Assembly: GCF_004681975.1 (NCBI RefSeq)
Contig: NZ_SMLK01000012.1
Location: 1-52,840 of the forward strand
Source: Ramlibacter humi
Lineage (GTDB): Bacteria; Pseudomonadota; Gammaproteobacteria; Burkholderiales; Burkholderiaceae_C
DNA length: 52,840 nucleotides
Direction of reading: 5' to 3'
Each line of letters opens with the position of its first letter. The first letter of the stretch is position 1. Below the pieces are notes generated by a model, which saw nothing but the letters and a program-made list of their open reading frames with translations, searched no databases and had not been told where the DNA came from. Shown here one piece after another: positions 41,211 through 49,232 of this stretch. A program made the position numbers and the translations under genes.

Positions 41211-41825
41211 CTTTATTAAGTAAACACCGAAGGTGTTGAATACTGATCACTAAGCTAGACCTCACAGGTGGCAATCTAGGACCAGGCTACTGTGGGGTAA
41301 CTCATGCAAACGAATGAGTGCATGGCACGCGCACCGGAACTCAACCCTTAGGCCAGCTCTGCTGCGCGGGCTGCGGTATTACCGTCGCAGCAGTGGCGTC
41401 TTCGTTCACGTGGCCGCTGTCCGGGTAAGCCCGGGCATGACCCCCACGGCGTCAGCAGAGCTGCAGACCGTTGGGATCGCTATAGCGTTACCTACTGCTG
41501 ATGCAGGATTGGACGCACTGCTCACCGCGCCGCTTGGCACGTCAAAAAAGGCAGTGCCCCCGGCCTTGGGTAATGCGTACGTCTACACGCTGTCGCCCAA
41601 TGAGCGCGAGAACAGCGATGCGGTATTCCTGGACTGCGATCTTGTCTTGGTGTTTCGCACGGTTGGCGCTCTCAGGGCTACGCGCTTCGAGCGTGCTTTC
41701 ATTTGATCGTGCGCGCGCTCCCATCGCGTTTTCGGCGCCTCGACATTGGTTGCAAGTCGAAAGCCAGGAATCGCGCCCTCCCGACTCAAGCGCGCACCAT
41801 CCCCACTGAACGCGATCAGGTGCTA
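41211..41825. other. gene-poor interval between the pseudopilin operon and the RHS genes
   Basis: There is no intact gene here. It holds the probable 5' region of the first RHS gene (AT-richer, 41211-41290), a plus-strand gspG remnant (41488-41619) and otherwise unassigned sequence. The break between the secretion operon and the RHS genes lies here. Confidence 0.6.
41488..41619 (+). pseudogene. inverted gspG remnant
   Basis: The plus-strand frame LPTADAGLDALLTAPLGTSKKA then VPPALGNAYVYTLSPNERENSD matches the C-terminal half of GspG (LPTADAGLSALLTAPPGTPKW, GVPLDPWGNAYVYTLSPDGREMD) encoded at 50450-50887 on the other strand. About eight codons are deleted in the middle and neither the pilin N-terminus nor the proper C-terminus is present. 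Confidence 0.85.
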
Positions 41826-42290
41826 TCAACGTTGGATTCGGAACACCCAGCTCTCATATGAAGTCGCTCCCGAAAAAGTCTCGTACGGCGTTGAGAATTC
41901 CGCCTGCTTGAACGGCTTCTGTGAGGCGCGGCTGTGGACGCCCACGATTCCGCCGCCTTCGCGTACGAACTCCCAGTCGGCGTTGCCGGTCATCGGGTCC
42001 GGGTAGAGCCGGCGGAGGTGGCGCATGGGTGTTGGGAACCGGCGGTCTTCCAACAAGCTGTCAAGCGAATCCGGAAGACTTCTTCCCCGTCCTGTCGGCA
42101 CAGTGTTGTAGTACGAAAGGATCGCGCGCCGGATCTGATCGCCGGCGAACAGCAATTGCTCTTCATCACTGCGGCGCTTCTGCGTTTGTGCGCTCTCGAC
42201 AATCAAGCCGCCAAGGAGCGTGAGCAGCAAGAGGAAGACCAGCGCACCCATGAGCGCGACACCGGATTGGGCGTTGCGGCGGTGGGCCAC
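41826..42290 (-). CDS. pseudopilin-like protein (GspK-like N-terminus)
   Basis: This 154-aa protein's N-terminus, SGVALMGALVFLLLLTLLGGLIVE, looks like a prepilin transmembrane stem with Gly-Val at the cleavage point and no Glu at position 5, as in minor pseudopilin GspK. The globular part has DSLLEDRRFPTPMRHLRRLY then DPMTGNADWEFVREGGGIVGV, a pattern shared with other pseudopilins of such operons. The start is GTG at 42290, 1 bp after the preceding stop. It is last in the secretion operon. A decayed copy lies at 35322-35781. Confidence 0.8.
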   Translation of the reverse strand: MAHRRNAQSGVALMGALVFLLLLTLLGGLIVESAQTQKRRSDEEQLLFAGDQIRRAILSYYNTVPTGRGRSLPDSLDSLLEDRRFPTPMRHLRRLYPDPMTGNADWEFVREGGGIVGVHSRASQKPFKQAEFSTPYETFSGATSYESWVFRIQR

Positions 42291-42413
42291 CTTACCAGTC
42301 CTTCAATTTGCTGCCGTCCAGTGCCGGCTGCTCTGATTGCGAACTGACGTCGAATACGTCCGCGCCTGGGTGGAAATCGTCCGGCGGCGAGCCGTAGCTG
42401 CGGACATTCCATG
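41826..42413. repeat. intact copy of the direct duplication
   Basis: This is the partner of 35322-35904 in the same orientation. Here both pseudopilin frames are open, so this copy is the functional source. Confidence 0.9.
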
Positions 42414-42780
42414 TCTGTGCCGCTGGTACGGTGCGGTCGGGATGAAAGGGGTCCCGCGGCACGCGGCGCAGAAAGACAAGCGGGGTGGCGTTGATGCCGG
42501 CCGCCGCGCTGCGGGGCACACCGATGGCCAGCACCTCGAGATTTGGCGGGTACCCGGAGCTGCCTGTCGGCTTGTCGATTTGCCCGGAGTCGGCCGCTGC
42601 CTTATAGCGATCCAGCGCCGTGCGGATGGCGATGAGCGCTGTTCTCAGCTCCGCTTCCTTCTGCCGCTGTGCCACCACGGTAGCGAGCGGAAGGATCACG
42701 CTGGCGGCGATTGCGATGATGGCCAGCGTGACCAGCAATTCCACCAGTGTGAACCCGACACTTCGCTTACGGGTGATCAC
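42292..42780 (-). CDS. type IV pilin-like pseudopilin (GspH/minor pseudopilin type)
   Basis: This 162-aa protein has the prepilin peptidase motif RSVGFTLVELLVTLAIIAIAAS, cleaved after Gly with Glu5 present. Start GTG at 42780 overlaps the previous stop (GTGA), giving an 8-residue leader, which is ideal; longer upstream frames would bury the motif. The globular domain includes RRVPRDPFHPDRTVPAAQTW, RSYGSPPDDFHPGADVFDV, a pattern known in T2SS minor pseudopilins. Confidence 0.88.
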   Translation of the reverse strand: MITRKRSVGFTLVELLVTLAIIAIAASVILPLATVVAQRQKEAELRTALIAIRTALDRYKAAADSGQIDKPTGSSGYPPNLEVLAIGVPRSAAAGINATPLVFLRRVPRDPFHPDRTVPAAQTWNVRSYGSPPDDFHPGADVFDVSSQSEQPALDGSKLKDW

Positions 42781-43184
42781 GTGGGAGCTTCCGCTGGGAC
42801 CGGTGACGCCGGCAACAAATCTTCCGGTGGAAGTATGTCCACCATACCTCCATCCGCCTTCTGCGCTGTTGGCACAAGTCGCCACTGGCTGGTGCCAGTC
42901 ACCGGGTCCAGCGGGATCTTCCGCAGATACTGTTTCTGAACCAATTCGGCCAACTCGGCAGGGTAGCGGCCCTGGTCGGCGCGGAACTTGTCCAGCGCGT
43001 CACGCAACGTGTCCAGGTTCTGGGCGCGGGCGCGCTCCTTGGCACCGTCCACTGCCGACGTATAGCGGGGAAACGCAATGCCAAGCAGCAAAGCGATAAG
43101 TGCTAGAACGATCAACAGTTCGACGAACGTGTACCCCAGGCACGCAGATGCCGTGACTGACTGCCATGGCGGCCGCAGTTTCAT
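42777..43184 (-). CDS. pseudopilin, GspG-like
   Basis: This 135-aa protein has the prepilin motif ACLGYTFVELLIVLALIALLLG (cleavage after Gly, Glu5 present). The globular part is LDTLRDALDKFRADQGRYPAEL then AELVQKQYLRKIPLDPVTGTSQW, close to short GspG-like subunits. The start ATG overlaps the secretin stop (ATGA). The leader of about 17 residues is long but acceptable. Confidence 0.9.
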   Translation of the reverse strand: MKLRPPWQSVTASACLGYTFVELLIVLALIALLLGIAFPRYTSAVDGAKERARAQNLDTLRDALDKFRADQGRYPAELAELVQKQYLRKIPLDPVTGTSQWRLVPTAQKADGGMVDILPPEDLLPASPVPAEAPT

Positions 43185-45187
43185 TTCGTGGCGGGCGAGG
43201 GGCGAACGAACATGGGCGGCGGTACAGGAAGACCCTGCGCCGCGTTAGGGGCTTGCGTCGTCGGTGCTGAGGGCGCTGCGGGGCTAGTCGCAGACCCGGT
43301 TGGCGCCGAATTGAAGATCACGCCGCCACTCGCTGGTTGCGCCGCGGCGTTCACCGGTGCAGCAGCTCCTTCCAGCACTGGAGAAGCCAACTTCAGCCCG
43401 CTGAGCGGCTCAGCGAGGATCGGCCTGTCCCGGATCGCGTTGAGGCTGCCGCTGTAGATGGCGCGATCGGCAGCAGCGGACGCGGGCAGGTTACGCACGA
43501 TGCGCGGCGTGATCGCCAGGATGATCTCGCTGCGGTCCGCCCGGCCATCGTTGTTGCCGAAGATCCTGCCCACGACGGGCAGATGCCCCAGCCCCGGTAT
43601 CTTGCTGGCGACGTTGCGGTCCTGGTCGGTGATGAGGCCGCCAAGGATCTGCGTCTCGCCGTCCTTCAGCCGCAAGTTGGTCGTGGCGTTGCGCGTGCCG
43701 ATCTGATAAGCACGGCCGCCTTGAGGGTCGGTGAACTCCGCAGCGATGCTCGAGACTTCCAGTGCTACACGGATGCCGACTTCGTTGTTCGCATAGACGT
43801 TCGGCTCAAACTCCAGCTTCAGGCCGACATCTTGGTAGCTGACATTGCCCGTCACCACCGAAGAGCCGGTGTTGATCGGGGTGACCGTGTTGGTGATCGT
43901 CGGCACGCGGTCACCGATCATGATCTTTGCCTTTTCGCGGTTGCGAGCACGGATGCGCGGGCTGGCCAGGAGCTTGGTGTCGCTGTCTTCCAGCTTGAAG
44001 TTGATCGTGGCGGACAGCGGCGAAACCAGAAGATCGTTGGTACCCAGCGCTTTCAGCTGGCCCAAAGTCGTCACCGAGGTCGGCGTGCTCACCGAGATGC
44101 CGCCTGGCGGCACCACACCAAGGTTGCTGCGCCTCGTGCTGGTGACCTCCAGGACCTCCACTTCAAGCATGATCTCCGGATCGGCGACGTCGTGCATTGC
44201 GATGAGCCGGGCCGCGACGCGGATGCGCTCCGGGGTGTCGCGCACCACCAGGATTCCGCTGCGCTCGTCAGCTGCCACCTCGCGCAGCTTGAGCATGGTC
44301 TTGAGCAGGTTGCTGAGGTAGCGGATGTCGGCATTCGTGACCTGGAACGAGCGGATGGTCAGGTCTTCGTATTCCGCTTTTTTTGCATCAACCGATGGGT
44401 AGACGATGATGGTGTTGCCGTTCATCACCCGCTTCTCCAACTGGTTCTGCAGCAAGATGAAGTCGATGGCATCGCCCACAGCGATGTCCTTGACGTAGAT
44501 GGTCGCGCGCGAAGTCGGCTTCACGTCGCGGTCCATCAGCACGTTCAGGCCCGTTGACTTGGACAATGCCTCGAACACCTGCCGCAAAGGCGCGTCGTTG
44601 AATTGCAGCGTAACGGGTTTTTCCAGGATCGCCCTTGCGGCTGCGGCCTTGGATCTCTCCTGTTCGGACGCGGCTTGGGCATCCATCGCGGCGTCGCGCA
44701 GGGTGCGAGCGCGACGATTCTGCGGATGCTCTTCCAGCACCTGGCTGGCGCGGTCCAGGGCCAGTTCTGGCTTGCCTTGTGCCAAGAAGGCTTCGCCGCT
44801 GGCAAGGGCCTTGTCGTTGCGAATGTCCTGGCGGATAGACGCGGCGCCAGTGATGGCGCGGGCATTGCCGCGATCCATCTTCTGGGCGCGCTCGTAGCCC
44901 ACCAAGGCTTCGTTCAGCTTGCCTTCCGCCCGCAGCTTGTCGGAGATGGCAAGCACTTCTTGGACTGTGCGTTCGCGCGCGAGCAGGTAGTCGAGCTTGA
45001 ACTCCGCGTCGGTGGGCGCCATCCGTGTGGCGTTCTCCAGCGATTCGATTCCCTCATCCACATGCCCGGTCTTCATCTGGACCCGGCCTTTCGCGTTCTC
45101 GACTGACGCGCAGCCGCCCAAGGCCAGAAGCACGGCCGCGGTGAGCAGGGCGAGACGAAGAGGTGGCGAATGTGGGTGCGGCGTCAT
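43181..45187 (-). CDS. gspD: lipoprotein secretin of a T2SS/T4P-like machine with N-terminal TPR region
   Basis: This 668-aa outer-membrane secretin starts with a lipoprotein signal peptide (LLTAAVLLALGGC, C26), so it may not need a separate pilotin. Residues 30-190 form TPR-like helical repeats (ALVGYERAQKMDRGNARAIT, LALDRASQVLEEHPQNRRAR). An STN/N0 domain follows (VTLQFNDAPLRQVFEALSKSTGLNVLMD), then N1-type domains and the secretin barrel (IMIGDRVPTITNTVTPINTG, LRLKDGETQILGGLI, IPGLGHLPVVGRIFG, RSEIILAITPRIV). The C-terminus is a Pro/Ala tail. The TPR-plus-lipobox layout differs from canonical GspD and PilQ. ATGA overlaps join it to both neighbours. Confidence 0.92.
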   Translation of the reverse strand: MTPHPHSPPLRLALLTAAVLLALGGCASVENAKGRVQMKTGHVDEGIESLENATRMAPTDAEFKLDYLLARERTVQEVLAISDKLRAEGKLNEALVGYERAQKMDRGNARAITGAASIRQDIRNDKALASGEAFLAQGKPELALDRASQVLEEHPQNRRARTLRDAAMDAQAASEQERSKAAAARAILEKPVTLQFNDAPLRQVFEALSKSTGLNVLMDRDVKPTSRATIYVKDIAVGDAIDFILLQNQLEKRVMNGNTIIVYPSVDAKKAEYEDLTIRSFQVTNADIRYLSNLLKTMLKLREVAADERSGILVVRDTPERIRVAARLIAMHDVADPEIMLEVEVLEVTSTRRSNLGVVPPGGISVSTPTSVTTLGQLKALGTNDLLVSPLSATINFKLEDSDTKLLASPRIRARNREKAKIMIGDRVPTITNTVTPINTGSSVVTGNVSYQDVGLKLEFEPNVYANNEVGIRVALEVSSIAAEFTDPQGGRAYQIGTRNATTNLRLKDGETQILGGLITDQDRNVASKIPGLGHLPVVGRIFGNNDGRADRSEIILAITPRIVRNLPASAAADRAIYSGSLNAIRDRPILAEPLSGLKLASPVLEGAAAPVNAAAQPASGGVIFNSAPTGSATSPAAPSAPTTQAPNAAQGLPVPPPMFVRPSPATK

Positions 45188-45747
45188 GGTGGCGGCAGGT
45201 TGACGACCTGCTTCTGCTGGGTGGAAAGATGAAGGAGCTCGAGCCGGCCTTGCGAGAACGCCGTGACCTTGTAGGCGCCGGCCAGCACGTCGCCTTCCGA
45301 CACGGGATAGATCGAGCCTTGGTACTGCACGAAAGCGACCGGCTTGCCGCCGCCCACGTCGGCGCCGCTGATGCTTCCGATGACATTGACCGCCGGAAGC
45401 GGTGGTGGGGCAGGGGGCGGCGCAGCAGCGATGACGGGTGCCGGTACCGGCTTCTTGGCCACCTTGACCTTAGCCGGGCTGGATGCCGCGGCTTGCTTGG
45501 CGCCGGCCACAGATTCGAGCGGTGCGAACGGGTCCGCGCTGATGGCATCGGACAGGCGCTCCGTGGTGGAAAGCCTGAATGCGTCTGCCGATGCTTCAAC
45601 AGGTGGAGGCAGAGGCGAGCCTCTTGCGGCCGGAGCTTTTGCGGATGAGCTCAGCTTGGGTGCCGGATCTTTCGACGCGGCGATCCACGCGCCGACCAGC
45701 AGCGCGATGCCGCAGATGACGAACCAGGCCTGACGAGACATCGCCAT
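45184..45747 (-). CDS. GspC/PilP-like inner-membrane connector
   Basis: This 187-aa protein has a single N-terminal helix (AWFVICGIALLVGAWIAA), a Pro/Ala/Lys-rich linker, and a C-terminal homology-region-like beta domain (VIGSISGADVGGGKPVAFVQYQGSIYPVSEGDVL then YKVTAFSQGRLELL). GspC and PilP proteins of this shape link the inner-membrane platform to the secretin N0 domain. Position just before the secretin supports this. The start ATG overlaps the previous stop (TGATG). Confidence 0.8.
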   Translation of the reverse strand: MAMSRQAWFVICGIALLVGAWIAASKDPAPKLSSSAKAPAARGSPLPPPVEASADAFRLSTTERLSDAISADPFAPLESVAGAKQAAASSPAKVKVAKKPVPAPVIAAAPPPAPPPLPAVNVIGSISGADVGGGKPVAFVQYQGSIYPVSEGDVLAGAYKVTAFSQGRLELLHLSTQQKQVVNLPPP

Positions 45748-46301
45748 CAGCGCACCGGATCCCCGGCCTCCATGTCGCGATAGACGTAAGTCAACTGCAG
45801 CACGAACCTGGGTGACGCAGACTGCGCGGCCGGCGGGTCGACGCGAAAGGCGCTGATGTAGGCATTGCGCGATTTGCGCAGGACGTCCGCGGCGAATGCC
45901 TTCACGTCGGCGTAGCTGCCGTCCAGCGGCAGTTCCACCCGCCGCAGCACGATGCGCGCTTCGCGCAGTTGCTCCTTGGAATACGTGGCGGTGGCGCCGG
46001 TGAGGTGGTGCCGCGCCACGAGCTGGAACAGGCTGTCGAGGTCATCCAGGTGCGACCCGAAAGGCGCCAATGCGGCCAAGGGTTCCACGGGTTGCGGCTT
46101 GCGCACTTCCGCCGCGTGCCGTTCCTTCAGCTTCGCGAGTTTGTCCTGCACGGCCAGAGATTCTTTCCTCGTGTCCCATCCGGTGACGCCCACGACGACG
46201 GCCGCGAGGGCGACGACGGCACTCAGCAGCATGGGCCTGGGCGCTGCACCCATAACCCGATCGCGCAAGCCGCGAAGCACGGAGAAGTCGATCGCGCTCA
46301 T
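45747..46301 (-). CDS. PilO/GspM-like platform protein
   Basis: This 184-aa protein has one membrane helix (LLSAVVALAAVVVGVTGW), a coiled-coil stretch (KESLAVQDKLAKLKERHAAEVRK), then a ferredoxin-like periplasmic domain (IVLRRVELPLDGSYADVKAFAADVLRK then RFVLQLTYVYRD). This matches the PilO/GspM architecture although sequence similarity is low. The assignment rests on topology and operon order. Confidence 0.7.
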   Translation of the reverse strand: MSAIDFSVLRGLRDRVMGAAPRPMLLSAVVALAAVVVGVTGWDTRKESLAVQDKLAKLKERHAAEVRKPQPVEPLAALAPFGSHLDDLDSLFQLVARHHLTGATATYSKEQLREARIVLRRVELPLDGSYADVKAFAADVLRKSRNAYISAFRVDPPAAQSASPRFVLQLTYVYRDMEAGDPVR

Positions 46302-46302
46302 C

Positions 46303-46848
46303 TCAGTTGCGGCGGCTGTCGGCGGCCGATTGCTTCCACGCGACTTCGAGGGTGAACGCCAGCCCTGGCTGGCCGGGCTCCGGCTTCTGGGTGAGCAGCG
46401 TCGCCTTCGAGGTGCCCAGTTCGCCCAAGGTGCGAACGTACTGGAGCAGCGCTGTCTGGTCGGCTGCACTACCCGAAAGATGGAACCGGAACTCGCCACC
46501 GTCGTCCAGCACGTGCGAGATGCTGGCGATCCTCACCCGATTGTTGGTGCCTGTGCGCGCGTTCTCCAGCGATTCAAAGATCGGTGTCCAAGACAGATCG
46601 AGCGTCGCGTAGATAGCCTTGATGCGTTTCAGGGCGGTGGCATCGACGGTCGCGCTGGCGTGGTTGGTGGACGCGCGCGCCTGACTGGCGAAGGCAGTGC
46701 GTTCGCTGGCCAGGGTCTGCTGCGCGTGCCGCAGTTCGGCTTGCTGTACCTGCAGGTACATGCACGCTCCGGCGAGCAGGGCAGCCGACAGCATCAGCAC
46801 GCCCCACTGCCAGGCGGGGGCGACGCGGCGGGGGTGGGCGAAATCCAT
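46303..46848 (-). CDS. PilN/GspL-C-like platform protein
   Basis: This 181-aa protein has an N-terminal helix (WGVLMLSAALLAGACMYLQVQ), a heptad-rich stretch, and a periplasmic domain (SWTPIFESLENARTGTNNRV then FRFHLSGSAADQTALLQYV). The topology matches PilN or the periplasmic half of GspL. The start overlaps the preceding stop (TGATG), and the next gene starts 1 bp after its stop. Confidence 0.7.
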   Translation of the reverse strand: MDFAHPRRVAPAWQWGVLMLSAALLAGACMYLQVQQAELRHAQQTLASERTAFASQARASTNHASATVDATALKRIKAIYATLDLSWTPIFESLENARTGTNNRVRIASISHVLDDGGEFRFHLSGSAADQTALLQYVRTLGELGTSKATLLTQKPEPGQPGLAFTLEVAWKQSAADSRRN

Positions 46849-47633
46849 CAGGTGTCCACGGCCCCGGGCGCAGCGCTGCGGGGCCAGCGCACGATGTTTA
46901 CCCCTGCGTTGCTGGAGATGCCGGCCCCGGTCTTGAGTCTGAGCAGAGCGGGATGCAGCGGATCGTCGCACCGCGGCAGGCGGCCACGCCAGGTGGAAAC
47001 GAGCTGGCCTTGCCGGGTGCCGAAAAACTGCGAAACCGGGTGAGCCTCCGGCTCTTCTTCCTGCCACAGGGTGACGGCTTCCACCGCGCCGTGCGCAGCG
47101 GACAAACGCATGCCTTCCAAAGCTGCGGGCCGGCAGCTTTTCAGCGGGACGCGATGCTTGGCCGCCAAGGTGCGCAACCGCTCGACGATGTCGGCCTTCA
47201 CGCACGAGAGCAGCATCCCGGTGGGGCCGCAAGGCTCGCACCTTAGCAGCCACCCTTGCGGGTCCATGCCCAGCACTGCCTTGAGCCACGCCCCGCCGAT
47301 CGCCTCGCCGGCATCGCGTACGCGATGCCGTGAGTCGATCTGGCCGGTCTCGATGAGCCCGACGCGCGAGAAACGGAAACCAAGCTGTACGTGAAGCCCT
47401 GAAACGGCCGTGCTCGGACCTTGAGCGAGACTCAATGCTTCGTCGCATGCGGCTTCCGCTGCGTCCACCGGGTTTCGTTCAGGGTGATATGCGGCGACGT
47501 GAGGCTGAGGGGCCGGCGCCTCATTGGTTTTGCGCCCGAGCAACCGCAGCAGCCGGCGCGAGTAGCCATCGTCCTGCCGTAGCCATGAGTGAACCGTCGA
47601 TGCCCCGATGTCCAGGTGGAGGGCCGTGCTCAC
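46848..47633 (-). CDS. PilM/GspL-like cytoplasmic actin-fold protein (divergent)
   Basis: This encodes 261 aa. The start is GTG at 47633, overlapping the gspE stop (GTGA). It opens VSTALHLDIGASTVHSWLRQ, like the first beta-hairpin of PilM/GspL actin-like domains, and has no membrane helix. Operon order after gspE and before PilN-, PilO- and PilP-like genes matches pilMNOP. The sequence is too divergent for a firm family call. Confidence 0.6.
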   Translation of the reverse strand: MSTALHLDIGASTVHSWLRQDDGYSRRLLRLLGRKTNEAPAPQPHVAAYHPERNPVDAAEAACDEALSLAQGPSTAVSGLHVQLGFRFSRVGLIETGQIDSRHRVRDAGEAIGGAWLKAVLGMDPQGWLLRCEPCGPTGMLLSCVKADIVERLRTLAAKHRVPLKSCRPAALEGMRLSAAHGAVEAVTLWQEEEPEAHPVSQFFGTRQGQLVSTWRGRLPRCDDPLHPALLRLKTGAGISSNAGVNIVRWPRSAAPGAVDT

Positions 47634-49228
47634 GCCAGTTCCTCCGGTGCGATCCGCTCGGCTTCTTCCAGCGTGGTGGCGCCATCCGCCACCAACTGCA
47701 GTGCACACGCCCGCAGCCCTGAAAAGCCGTTGCGCACCGCCTGCTGCTTGATCCTGGTGATGGACGCACGGTTGACCAACAGGTCCCTCAGCTCGTCGTC
47801 CATTGGCAGGACTTCGGCCAGCGCGCGCCGCCCCTTGTAGCCCGACCCTCGGCAGTGCTCGCATCCCACGGCCAGGCGCTGCCCACCTGCCGCGGGCCTG
47901 GCGCATTTCGGGCACAGCGTGCGCACCAGGCGCTGCGCCATTACCCCCGTCAACGCCGAGACGAAGCTGTAGGTGTCCACGCCCATGTTGGCGAAGCGCC
48001 CAATCACGTCGAACACGTTGTTCGCGTGCACCGTCGTCAGCACCTGGTGGCCGGTGAGCGCCGCCTGCACGGCGACGTGCGCCGTGTCGCTGTCGCGGAT
48101 CTCACCCACCATGATCTTGTCGGGATCGTGCCGCAAGATGGACCGCAGGCCGCGCGCGAAAGTCAGGCCCTTTTTCTCGTTGACCGGAATCTGCAGGATG
48201 CCCGACAGCTGGTACTCGATCGGGTCCTCAATCGTGATGATCTTGTCTTCGCCGGTGTAGATCTCCGACAGCGCCGCGTACAGCGTGGTTGTCTTGCCGC
48301 TGCCGGTGGGGCCCGTCACCAACAGCAGGCCGTACGGAAGCTTGGCTGAACGCCGGACGAACCTCTTGGTTGCTTCGTCGAAGCCCAATGCATCCAGCGT
48401 GAGACGGCCTTCGCCGCGCGCGATGTGCTTGCGGTCCAATACACGCAGCACCGCGTCTTCGCCGAAGAGGCTGGGCATGATGGAGACGCGAAGGTCGATA
48501 TCCCGCCCGCCGTGGACAATCTTGAAGCGGCCGTCCTGCGGAATGCGGCGCTCGGAGATGTCCAGGTCCGCCAGCACCTTGATGCGCGAGATGGCTTGCT
48601 CGGCGATCAGTTGGCCGCCCTCGATGCTCTTTGCGAGATGCAGCACGCCGTCGATGCGGTACTTCACGTGCAGGCCTTCCCGGTGCTGCTCCAGATGGAT
48701 GTCCGAAGCTTCCGAGCGCAACGCGTCGTACAGGGTCGAATTGACCAGGCGCACGACCGAGTTGGTCTCGCCCTCGATGCCTGACAAGGAGAGCTCCACG
48801 CCTGGCGAACGGGCTTCCTGCCCGGGTGGAGATACTGGCACGTGGAGACTGTCGAGGACCCGCACACGCTCCTCGACGGAATCCAGGTAACGCGCCAGCA
48901 CCGGTTCCTCGACGACGTACCTTTCCACGAAAGGCGTGGCCTCCAGCCGGAATTCGAACCATTGCTGGCGCTGCAGGTCCAGCGAGTCGAGGAAGATCGC
49001 GCACAAACCTTCCGGGGCGTGATTCGTATCGGCGCCGCGGAAGCGGCCGATCATTCCGTACCGGCTGCGGCACTCGGCCACCGAGCAGAGTGTCAGGTCG
49101 ATCTCGAAAGAGGCCAGATCGTCAAAAGCCAATGGCGGCAGTCCGGCCGCGACCATAGGCCCAAGCGATGTCATTGCCGCAGTGCTGCCCGCGGTAGGCA
49201 TCAGAACGCCTTCTTCTCGCAGCTTCAC
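47630..49228 (-). CDS. gspE: GspE/PilB-type secretion ATPase
   Basis: This 532-aa cytoplasmic hexameric ATPase powers pseudopilus assembly. It has Walker A GPTGSGKTTT (306-315), the Asp box IITIEDPIEYQL, Walker B region ILRHDPDKIMVGEIRD, and the His box ALTGHQVLTTVHANN. The C-terminal zinc ribbon has C439, C442, C456 and C459 (LCPKC and CEHC). The N-terminal 150 residues form the variable domain that docks to GspL/PilM. The start is GTG at 49228, 4 bp after the gspF stop; an internal ATG at 49201 is possible. Confidence 0.95.
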   Translation of the reverse strand: MKLREEGVLMPTAGSTAAMTSLGPMVAAGLPPLAFDDLASFEIDLTLCSVAECRSRYGMIGRFRGADTNHAPEGLCAIFLDSLDLQRQQWFEFRLEATPFVERYVVEEPVLARYLDSVEERVRVLDSLHVPVSPPGQEARSPGVELSLSGIEGETNSVVRLVNSTLYDALRSEASDIHLEQHREGLHVKYRIDGVLHLAKSIEGGQLIAEQAISRIKVLADLDISERRIPQDGRFKIVHGGRDIDLRVSIMPSLFGEDAVLRVLDRKHIARGEGRLTLDALGFDEATKRFVRRSAKLPYGLLLVTGPTGSGKTTTLYAALSEIYTGEDKIITIEDPIEYQLSGILQIPVNEKKGLTFARGLRSILRHDPDKIMVGEIRDSDTAHVAVQAALTGHQVLTTVHANNVFDVIGRFANMGVDTYSFVSALTGVMAQRLVRTLCPKCARPAAGGQRLAVGCEHCRGSGYKGRRALAEVLPMDDELRDLLVNRASITRIKQQAVRNGFSGLRACALQLVADGATTLEEAERIAPEELA

Positions 49229-49232
49229 TGGG

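Noticed and set aside
41211-41825. Plus-strand 130-codon frame at 41314-41706 as a real gene
   Set aside because: Only its middle resembles GspG and it lacks a prepilin start; the rest is unrelated sequence, so it is a remnant.
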